5,577 bases of DNA from JBCBKZ01 sp039026975. Its GTDB lineage: Bacteria; Bacteroidota; Bacteroidia; J057. The stretch spans positions 1 to 5,577 of the forward strand of contig JBCCLI010000423.1 of assembly GCA_039026975.1 (NCBI GenBank). Direction: 5' to 3'. The translations under genes were made by a program, and so were the position numbers. Positions 1 to 5,081 of the stretch are shown piece by piece; within the stretch, counting starts at the first letter, position 1; every line of letters begins with the position of its first letter. The notes below the pieces were generated by a model. The model was not told the origin of the DNA and did not search any database. It saw only the letters and a list, made by a program, of their open reading frames with translations.

Positions 1-135
1 GGAAAGGATGAGAACACCCTCCCACAAGTAGTTTCTCTTTTCCTACTGGAAATGATCTCTTCTCCACTTACCATCTGGAAGCTTCCATTTACCGGAAAGC
101 TACCCATCATTACCTCAAAAGCTAGCATAGACTAG
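1..135 (+). other. Weak open frame at left edge, possibly the end of an upstream gene
   Basis: This is the only plus-strand frame that enters from the left edge and stays open for any length. It runs 44 codons to a TAG at 133-135. The deduced tail is hydrophobic and ends in KLPIITSKASID. I do not recognise it, and an open stretch of this length arises by chance fairly often. A minus-strand frame starting with ATG at 108-110 is also open to the edge, so the direction is not settled. No terminator follows at 136-172. Treat this as a placeholder: it may be the C-terminus of an upstream protein or plain intergenic DNA. Confidence 0.15.
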
Positions 136-172
136 TATTCAAACCGTTACCTGTAGGTATCATAAGATATAA

Positions 173-204
173 ACTGTCAAAGGATACAACCTAAATTTGA
201 CAGT
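173..204. promoter_or_regulatory. Perfect 9-bp inverted repeat just upstream of the secreted-protein start
   Basis: ACTGTCAAA at 173-181 is the exact reverse complement of TTTGACAGT at 196-204, with a 14-base spacer. The right arm ends three bases before the ATG at 208. No T-run follows, so it is not an intrinsic terminator. In RNA it would form a hairpin covering the ribosome-landing region. In DNA it could be a two-half-site operator. The right arm overlaps TAAATTTG (192-199), which matches the Bacteroidota -7 consensus TAnnTTTG, but I find no matching TTG element at the right distance upstream. The repeat is certain; its role is inference. Confidence 0.4.
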
Positions 205-207
205 CTC

Positions 208-624
208 ATGAATGGGTTCATCTTCATCTTCAGCATGTTGGTCATTGTTCCATTTGTTTCCGCTCAAGACTTTGGTTACTACACTTTTAATGTAGAATCT
301 ACTAGCACAGCTTTTAGGGAAGATGGGTCTTACACTTACACGCCAGCTAGCCCTGGCAAGCTGCACTCTGTCAGCAACTTAACCTATGATGGAGTTACCT
401 CCAAAGATGATAGAGTCAGAAGAGAAGTAGCTCTCAGGGTACAGATATTAGTAAGAGGAGATGGACCATATACAAGAAATAGACTAAGAGAATCTACCCA
501 CAGTATCTTCCAGCAGACTGTATCCAGCCCTCTATCTAGGTTTAACGCTACCCTAGATAATAGAGACCGGCAAACTGTGGCCTCCTGGCTTTCCATAAGA
601 TTTACTTTCTCCCTTGAAGAATAA
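208..624 (+). CDS. Small secreted protein of unknown function (138 aa)
   Basis: I do not recognise the family. Residues 1-20 look like a Sec signal peptide: a hydrophobic core (FIFIFSMLVIVPFV) followed by SAQ, with likely cleavage after A19 or Q20. The n-region is unusual in having no Lys or Arg. The mature part of about 118 residues has no cysteine and no further membrane segment. It alternates polar and hydrophobic residues as beta-rich proteins do, and is rich in Arg from residue 69 to 95 and again at the end. It is probably periplasmic, outer-membrane associated or exported. The ATG at 208 is the first possible start after an in-frame stop at 163-165. No Shine-Dalgarno site is visible, and a 9-bp inverted repeat sits just before the start. 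A strong terminator 28 bases after the stop suggests it ends its own transcript. The signal peptide and terminator support it as a real gene. Confidence 0.7.
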   Translation: MNGFIFIFSMLVIVPFVSAQDFGYYTFNVESTSTAFREDGSYTYTPASPGKLHSVSNLTYDGVTSKDDRVRREVALRVQILVRGDGPYTRNRLRESTHSIFQQTVSSPLSRFNATLDNRDRQTVASWLSIRFTFSLEE

Positions 625-651
625 TTTTCACGTAGGTAACTCGTATTCTTG

Positions 652-684
652 TCCCCCATCATCTAGGTGTTGGGGGATTTTTTT
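652..684 (+). terminator. Intrinsic terminator after the secreted-protein gene
   Basis: A 7-bp GC-rich stem, TCCCCCA (652-658) with TGGGGGA (671-677), is followed directly by seven T residues (678-684). The loop can add a few pairs (C660-G669, A661-T668). It lies 28 bases past the stop codon at 624. This is a classic rho-independent terminator reading left to right. Confidence 0.88.
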
Positions 685-692
685 AGTACACC

Positions 693-726
693 AAAAAGCC
701 TGCTCACACTTTCGCAGGAGCAGGCT
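693..726 (-). terminator. Intrinsic terminator for hpf (minus strand)
   Basis: AGCCTGCTC (697-705) and GAGCAGGCT (718-726) form a perfect 9-bp stem with a 12-base loop. Read on the minus strand, the stem is followed by a T-run (the five A residues at 693-697 on the plus strand, the last being part of the stem). It sits 24 bases beyond the hpf stop codon. Together with the plus-strand terminator at 652-684 it forms a back-to-back pair insulating the two convergent genes. Confidence 0.85.
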
Positions 727-749
727 ACTATATGTCTTACTTGTATGTC

Positions 750-1052
750 TTATCTACGGCTTGATAATTTTTCCTTACGTTTGATCAGCTGCTTCTTGAG
801 CTGCTGATATACGGTGTTCATAGCCGTTTCAAACTTTCCAGAAATAGCATGGGAGAAGATAGGGGGGCCAGGGAGAAAAAGTTCCACTTCCGCCACTTTG
901 TTAGCCTTGGGATTAGTATCATCAATCTTGAGATACACCTCAGCGTGAAGCAGCTTATCACTGTATTGCTCCAGCTTGGAAAGCTTCTTCTGAACGTACT
1001 GCTTAAGGTCTTCTCTGGCGTGGAAGTGAAGGGATTGAATTTGTACTTTCAT
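750..1052 (-). CDS. hpf: Ribosome hibernation-promoting factor, short form (HPF/RaiA/YfiA family)
   Basis: This 100-residue protein is the size of the short HPF/YfiA class, which has only the N-terminal ribosome-binding domain. It lacks the C-terminal dimerisation domain of long HPF. The family binds the 30S decoding region in stationary or starved cells and blocks mRNA and tRNA access, storing ribosomes in inactive form. The expected beta-alpha-beta-beta-beta-alpha order is visible: strand MKVQIQSLHF (1-10), helix about 13-29, strands near 36-43, 53-60 and 65-71, then a basic second helix about 73-95 (QQLKKQLIKRKEK) suited to rRNA contact. The start is ATG with a weak AAAAAGG about 8 bases upstream (1061-1067). 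It lies 144 bases downstream of the TetR-type gene on the same strand and has its own terminator. Short HPF alone usually favours 100S dimers in gamma-proteobacteria together with RMF; whether that holds here cannot be told. Confidence 0.93.
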   Translation of the reverse strand: MKVQIQSLHFHAREDLKQYVQKKLSKLEQYSDKLLHAEVYLKIDDTNPKANKVAEVELFLPGPPIFSHAISGKFETAMNTVYQQLKKQLIKRKEKLSSRR

Positions 1053-1136
1053 AATTTTTGCCTTTTTATAAGATAAGAAATTTAGCCCAAATTTTCAAGC
1101 AGTAGTATGCCCTTCAGCAGAAGCGAAACTGACTAT

Positions 1137-1165
1137 TATCACTTCCGTTTTGGAAGAAAATGATA
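1137..1165. promoter_or_regulatory. Bulged inverted repeat in the region upstream of hpf
   Basis: The 144-base gap between the TetR-type gene and hpf holds nested arms. TATCA (1137-1141) and CTTCC (1142-1146) pair with GGAAG (1152-1156) and TGATA (1161-1165), giving ten base pairs with a GTTTT loop and a four-base bulge (1157-1160). No T-run follows on either strand, so it is not a simple terminator. It could be a regulatory structure or a protein site in the hpf leader. I found no full TTG / TAnnTTTG promoter here, only TAAATTTC on the minus strand near 1081, one base off the -7 consensus. The structure is modest and may be chance. Confidence 0.25.
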
Positions 1166-1179
1166 TAACATAAAAAGAC

Positions 1180-1198
1180 AAAAAAGTAATATTTACTT
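1180..1198 (-). terminator. Weak AT-rich terminator at the end of the TetR-type gene
   Basis: Read on the minus strand, AAGTAA (1198-1193) and TTACTT (1189-1184) form a 6-bp stem with a 3-base loop, running into a T-run (A1180-A1185 on the plus strand; the last two A residues belong to the stem). The stem overlaps the TAA stop codon at 1199-1197. The stem is AT-rich and short, so termination may be partial and some transcript may continue into hpf. Confidence 0.35.
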
Positions 1199-1859
1199 AG
1201 CCACACTTAAGCACCCTAAAAATCATGTCTACCAGATAATCCAGGATTTCTTCATCATCACCTCCTGAAATTTCAGTCAAGGAGGGAAGGTGAAGGGAGA
1301 AAAACTTCTGGTGGTGCGCGCTTTCTACAGCAGTAGAAATGAGGGTAGTGGGGTAAGGATAGTCAGGATTAATTTGTTTGGCTATGCTAGCAATGTTTTT
1401 GCACACTCGCTTGTAACTGAGGAAAGCCCCCTCATTATTAATCTCGTCTACTTCCTTACTGAGGTATGCTTTAGGAGACTCATTCAGTACAATCCGATGA
1501 AGAGCCTCAGCATCTTTCTGCACAAAATCAGCAAATTCGTGAGGCTTAGTGATGATTTTAAAGGCAATGGTCAGCTTTTCTTTGAGGTCGAAAATATTGT
1601 TAGTGCTGAACATGAGCTGGTAGTCCAACCAATTCCAGTACCATGAAACAAGATAGATAAGAAGCTTATGTTTATTCTCAAAGTACCTATAAATAGAGGC
1701 TTCAGTAGAATTTATTTCTACTGCTAACTTCTTAAAAGTAAAATGCTCAAACCCAAGCTCATCTATGAGCTTGATCCCATATTCCACTATACTCCTACCC
1801 AGCTTACTACTTTCAGGGTCTTTTAAAAAGAGCTTCTCGTTTATTCTTATCTGTATCAA
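1197..1859 (-). CDS. TetR/AcrR-family transcriptional regulator (220 aa)
   Basis: A one-domain DNA-binding repressor type. The helix-turn-helix region is clear at about residues 24-66, with the family pattern FTFKKLAVEINSTEASIYRYF (40-60) followed by NKHKLL: a helix, turn, recognition helix, then the Tyr-x-Tyr-Phe-x-x-Lys stretch. Residues 70-220 are helical and would form the ligand-binding and dimer domain, for which no ligand can be named. A Trp/Tyr-rich stretch (SWYWNWLDYQ, 72-81) follows the DNA-binding domain and may line the ligand pocket. The start appears to be TTG at 1859-1857: an in-frame stop lies at 1871-1869, no ATG or GTG occurs between, and the next Met is residue 83, inside the ligand domain. 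The N-terminal IRINEKLFLKDPESS stretch looks native to this regulator type. It begins 61 bases after the helicase stop with no clear terminator between, so it may be co-transcribed or may autoregulate from the short gap. Confidence 0.88.
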   Translation of the reverse strand: MIQIRINEKLFLKDPESSKLGRSIVEYGIKLIDELGFEHFTFKKLAVEINSTEASIYRYFENKHKLLIYLVSWYWNWLDYQLMFSTNNIFDLKEKLTIAFKIITKPHEFADFVQKDAEALHRIVLNESPKAYLSKEVDEINNEGAFLSYKRVCKNIASIAKQINPDYPYPTTLISTAVESAHHQKFFSLHLPSLTEISGGDDEEILDYLVDMIFRVLKCG

Positions 1860-1882
1860 AACAAAAGTTTATCAGAATAAGC

Positions 1883-1909
1883 TAATAAAATATTAATCAT
1901 CAAACTATA
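1883..1909 (-). promoter_or_regulatory. Possible promoter and operator for the TetR-type gene
   Basis: The 61-base gap before the regulator holds TATAGTTTG on the minus strand (1909-1901), one base longer than the Bacteroidota -7 consensus TAnnTTTG. Just downstream is a 13-base palindrome, TAATA-AAA-TATTA (1883-1895), near where transcription would start. TetR-type proteins often repress their own gene from such palindromes. The sequence is very AT-rich and no -33 TTG element is seen, so chance is a real possibility. Confidence 0.2.
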
Positions 1910-1920
1910 GAAATGGTTGG

Positions 1921-3228
1921 CTAATTGTGAGAATTTCTTTGAGAATTTCCGGAGTTCCTTGAATTTCCCCCGTTTCTCCCGGATTGATTTCTCCTTCTAT
2001 TTCCTGACCGATTCTTATTATATCGCTTTTTATTATTCTTTCTATAGTTCCCTCTTCCATTACCCCTTCTCCCGGGATCATCCGAAGAATAGTAGGGCGT
2101 TTCTCCCAGCTCCTCAGGTACCTTCATGATAGGGACACTTTTTTGGATGAGTCGCTCTATGGAGCGCATTCTTCGCTGATCTCTGGGACTTACAAAGGTG
2201 ATGGCTTCTCCTGTAGTATTAGCTCTAGCCGTTCTACCTACTCTGTGTACATAATCCTCCGCGTCCATAGGAACATCAAAGTTCAGTACATGGCTTAGGT
2301 TATCTATATCTATCCCTCGGGAAAGCACATCCGTCCCTACCAGTATCCTAAACTCTCTATTTTTAAACCTCCTCAGAGTAGATTCTCTATCTACCTGCTC
2401 TTTGTCTGAATGTATGTAATCTACCTTGAACTTTCTCCTTCTTAGGGTTCTGTTAATATTATCTACACTAGCTTTACTAGAGGCAAAAATGATCATACTT
2501 TCTACCTCTTTATCTTTCAGGAGGCTCTCTAGTAAGGGAATCTTTTGCTCATCAAATACACTGTAGGCTGACTGATCTATGCCCTCAGCTGGGGTGGAAA
2601 GATTCAGCATGACCTCCTCAGGGTCTTTCATCACCTCTTTGGCCATTTCCTTAATCTTCCTAGGCATGGTAGCTGAGAACATAATAGTCTGCCTGGCCTC
2701 AGGTGTCTTTTTGAGAATTCCCATAATATCATCATAGAACCCCATGTCCATCATTTTATCAGCCTCATCCAGGATGACCATTTCTAGCTTTGAAAAGTCT
2801 ACTATCCCCAGGGATATGTACATTTTCAATCTTCCAGGCGTAGCAATGATGATGTCAGCCCCATTTTGGAGGGATATCTTTTGCCTATCCCAGTCATCTT
2901 TGCTGGCTCCTCCATATACGGCTATGGAACTGACACCAGTAAAGTATCCCAGGGCATCTACATTCTGATCTATCTGTTTAGCTAATTCCCTCGTAGGCGC
3001 TATGATAAGCGCACGGGATTTACTGCCCTCAGTCTGTGAGAGCATATGAATTAAAGGGATAAGAAAAGCAGCTGTCTTTCCTGTTCCTGTTTGAGCACAG
3101 GCAATTAAATCTTTCCCCTCAAGAATTAGTGGGATGGTTTGGCTTTGTATCCAAGTAGCTTCATCATATCCAAGAGAAGATATTGACTGTAGCAAGTCAG
3201 GATCAATCGGTAATTCTTCAAACTTCAA
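1921..3228 (-). CDS. DEAD-box ATP-dependent RNA helicase, RhlE/CshA-like, with basic Asn/Arg/Gly tail (435 aa)
   Basis: This enzyme unwinds or remodels RNA duplexes with ATP and usually works in ribosome assembly, mRNA decay or cold adaptation. All core motifs are present in order: Q motif (F3, Q28), motif I AQTGTGKT (45-52), Ia PTRELA (78-83), GG (106-107), Ib TPGRL (130-134), II DEAD (154-157), III SAT (185-187), IV IIFASS (246-251), V GTDVLSRGID (298-307) and VI HRVGRTAR (328-335). The two RecA-like domains end near residue 370. Residues 386-435 form a low-complexity tail rich in Asn, Arg, Gly and Ser, typical of RNA-binding extensions in RhlE-like helicases. The start appears to be TTG at 3228-3226: upstream codons reach a stop at 3261-3259 without ATG or GTG, and the first internal Met is residue 62, after motif I. 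The TTG places KFEEL correctly for the Q motif. The subfamily cannot be fixed from sequence alone, so no symbol is given. Confidence 0.95.
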   Translation of the reverse strand: MKFEELPIDPDLLQSISSLGYDEATWIQSQTIPLILEGKDLIACAQTGTGKTAAFLIPLIHMLSQTEGSKSRALIIAPTRELAKQIDQNVDALGYFTGVSSIAVYGGASKDDWDRQKISLQNGADIIIATPGRLKMYISLGIVDFSKLEMVILDEADKMMDMGFYDDIMGILKKTPEARQTIMFSATMPRKIKEMAKEVMKDPEEVMLNLSTPAEGIDQSAYSVFDEQKIPLLESLLKDKEVESMIIFASSKASVDNINRTLRRRKFKVDYIHSDKEQVDRESTLRRFKNREFRILVGTDVLSRGIDIDNLSHVLNFDVPMDAEDYVHRVGRTARANTTGEAITFVSPRDQRRMRSIERLIQKSVPIMKVPEELGETPYYSSDDPGRRGNGRGNYRKNNKKRYNKNRSGNRRRNQSGRNGGNSRNSGNSQRNSHN

Positions 3229-3327
3229 ATTATATGGGATTTTGGTTTTAGTATTATATCAGCGTCTGTCGTGATGAGGTAGTCAGTCTGCAAAATACTA
3301 AAATATAGCGTTAAATTTTGGCCGACT

Positions 3328-3371
3328 TCATTTCCTATCCTTCACAACCCTTTTTTAGGGGCAGGAAATGA
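3328..3371. repeat. 9-bp inverted repeat with nested stem in the divergent intergenic region
   Basis: TCATTTCCT (3328-3336) and AGGAAATGA (3363-3371) are perfect reverse complements 26 bases apart. Between them CCCT (3348-3351) and AGGG (3357-3360) can form an inner stem around TTTTT. It lies about 30 bases upstream of the -33 element proposed for the MscS-type gene and 100 bases upstream of the helicase start. It could be an operator serving either or both genes, or an RNA structure in the leader of one of them. The rest of 3229-3458 holds no gene that I can see. Confidence 0.4.
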
Positions 3372-3402
3372 TAAAATCTTTCTGATTTCTGACCACAGAC
3401 TT

Positions 3403-3430
3403 TTTGTACAACGAAGAAAAACTAATTTTG
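3403..3430 (+). promoter_or_regulatory. Bacteroidota-type promoter for the MscS-family gene
   Basis: TAATTTTG (3423-3430) matches the Bacteroidota -7 element TAnnTTTG exactly, and TTTG (3403-3406) supplies the -33 element. They are separated by 16 bases, at or just under the lower end of the usual spacing. Transcription would start near 3434-3438, giving a leader of roughly 20-25 bases before the ATG at 3459. Position and orientation suit the channel gene. Confidence 0.5.
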
Positions 3431-3458
3431 TGTTAGCCCTAAACCGAAATGCTTACAG

Positions 3459-5081
3459 ATGAATAGATTCTTTTCATTCTTCATTCTTATTCTGCTATCT
3501 ATAAGCCTACATGCACAGCAAGAAGAAGACACACTAACCCCTGAAATTCCGGATACTATCCAGCTGAACCTGGATACCAGCCTGGTCAATTTAAGTACCC
3601 CCAGGCAGACCATTAGGTCCCATCTACTCTATCTTCAGGAAGATACCTATCAACCAGAGCTTTCTGCAAGGGCCTTAAACCCGAATAAACTTAACGGGGG
3701 AAAGTATTCTCAGGAAGAACTTATCTCCCTGGCCATCAAACTCAAGCAAATCTATGATGGAATCGGCTTTTACATAGACCTGGAAGAAATTCCTGATAAA
3801 GGAGATTTTACGGATTCCACCAAGCTGGATAATGTCTACTATCCTGCCCGTGGAGAATTTCCTGATATCTACTTGAGAAAGGCCGGAGGAAAATGGATGT
3901 ATTCCAGGAAGACAGTAGGCAACATTCCTTCTATCCATAGCAAGATCTATCCCTTTGGAACTGACTTTCTGGTTAAGCTTACTCCCATCATAGGACAGAA
4001 AGAGTTCCTAGGCTTAAAAGTATGGCAGTACTTAGGCATTCTCATTTTAGTGGGCCTAAGTTACTTGTTTTACTACATCTTCACCTATCTATCAAATATT
4101 CTCATAAAAAAGGTAGTCCCATACATAGCCAGAAGGACTGTTCTCCAGACTGAACAAGTAGCACCTGTGGCTCGTCCATTAAGCTGGTTTTTAGTATTTT
4201 CTACTATCTCCCTATTTGTACCTGCCTTGCAGCTCCCCCCAAAGCTGAACGTCTATGTTACTACTTTTTTCAAGATCATTGTTCCCGTCTTTGGGATACT
4301 CATTATCATAAGGATAATAGACCTGGTTGCAGATGTGAGCGTCAGCCTGGCTTCCCGCACTGCCACTACCATGGATGATCAGTTGATCCCACTTCTGAGA
4401 AAGATAGCCAAGCTGGTGGTAGGGGGTCTTGGGTTCATCTTCATACTGGACAACCTGGATGTGAATGTAACAGCCCTTCTGGCAGGGGTATCTATAGGAG
4501 GTCTAGCCCTGGCATTAGCTGCTCAAGACACTGTTAAGAACCTCATAGGCTCGCTCACCATATTTGTGGATCAGCCTTTTAAGGTGGGAGATTTCATCGT
4601 TACTTCTGCTGCTACCGGGAGTGTGCTGGAGGTAGGGGCAAGATCTACCCGTATTAGAGCATTGGACGGGGCATTGATTTCCGTTCCTAATGGAGAACTT
4701 GCTAACCTTAGCGTAACCAATCACGCCATACGTACTTACAGACGGTATGCTACCACCCTGGGCGTTACCTATGACACTACGCCCGGCCAGATGGAAACCT
4801 TTGTAAACGGGGTTAGGGACATCACCAATAATCATCCTAAAACCCAGGAGGATAGTGCTACTGTCTACTTCCACGAAATGGGAGATTCTTCTCTGAACAT
4901 CTTCTTTGCCGCCATGTTTGATGTAACAGACTATGGAGAGTGGCTGGCTGCACGTCAGGATATCTTTTTGGAGATTATGCGCCTAGCTGAAAAAATGGGG
5001 ATTGGATTTGCCTTCCCATCCACCTCTGTATATGTGGAATCTTTACCGGAAGGCTTTATATCAAAAGGAGACCTAAAATAG
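3459..5081 (+). CDS. MscS-family mechanosensitive ion channel with secreted-side N-terminal domain (540 aa)
   Basis: Inner-membrane channels of this family open under membrane tension and release solutes on osmotic downshock. Residues 1-19 are a signal peptide (hydrophobic core, then SLHA before QQ). Residues 20-185 form a soluble, probably periplasmic domain. Membrane segments follow near 189-213, 241-257, 268-292 and 315-335. The pore helix is at 337-360, with the small-residue pattern AGVSIGGLALALAAQDTVKN. Aligned on the Q and N of that pattern, L349 and L353 match the E. coli MscS gate residues L105 and L109, while the hinge glycine G113 is Asp357 here. The beta domain follows (FVDQPFKVGDFI 369-380, SVPNG 408-412), then the alpha/beta C-terminus to about 530. 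At 540 residues it is nearly twice E. coli MscS (286). The ATG at 3459 places the signal peptide correctly. Its TAG stop overlaps the mnmD GTG. The ion preference cannot be told. Confidence 0.93.
   Translation: MNRFFSFFILILLSISLHAQQEEDTLTPEIPDTIQLNLDTSLVNLSTPRQTIRSHLLYLQEDTYQPELSARALNPNKLNGGKYSQEELISLAIKLKQIYDGIGFYIDLEEIPDKGDFTDSTKLDNVYYPARGEFPDIYLRKAGGKWMYSRKTVGNIPSIHSKIYPFGTDFLVKLTPIIGQKEFLGLKVWQYLGILILVGLSYLFYYIFTYLSNILIKKVVPYIARRTVLQTEQVAPVARPLSWFLVFSTISLFVPALQLPPKLNVYVTTFFKIIVPVFGILIIIRIIDLVADVSVSLASRTATTMDDQLIPLLRKIAKLVVGGLGFIFILDNLDVNVTALLAGVSIGGLALALAAQDTVKNLIGSLTIFVDQPFKVGDFIVTSAATGSVLEVGARSTRIRALDGALISVPNGELANLSVTNHAIRTYRRYATTLGVTYDTTPGQMETFVNGVRDITNNHPKTQEDSATVYFHEMGDSSLNIFFAAMFDVTDYGEWLAARQDIFLEIMRLAEKMGIGFAFPSTSVYVESLPEGFISKGDLK
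5066..5070 (+). promoter_or_regulatory. Shine-Dalgarno site for mnmD inside the channel gene
   Basis: AGGAG, part of AAAAGGAG (5063-5070), lies 10 bases before the GTG at 5081. It is the clearest ribosome site in the window and decides the mnmD start. Because it sits within the last codons of the channel gene, ribosomes ending there could restart on mnmD. Confidence 0.6.

Noticed and set aside
1..110. Minus-strand frame starting at ATG 108-110 and open to the left edge
   Set aside because: Only about 36 codons with no motif, and it competes with an equally weak plus-strand frame. Not enough evidence for a gene.
160..662. Minus-strand open frames opposite the secreted-protein gene (160-366 and 384-662)
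   Set aside because: Neither has a signal peptide, recognisable motif or terminator, and the second runs across the plus-strand terminator. They look like shadows of the plus-strand gene.
849..1646. Plus-strand open frames over hpf and the TetR-type gene (849-1076, 1290-1646)
   Set aside because: Both lie antisense to genes with clear family features and have no motif of their own.
3348..3360. CCCT-TTTTT-AGGG as an intrinsic terminator
   Set aside because: The stem is only four base pairs, the T residues are in the loop and none follow the stem, and it lies between divergent genes where a terminator is not expected.
3379..3392. Tandem 7-mer TTTCTGA x2
   Set aside because: Two copies of an AT-rich heptamer are readily explained by chance, with no further copies nearby.
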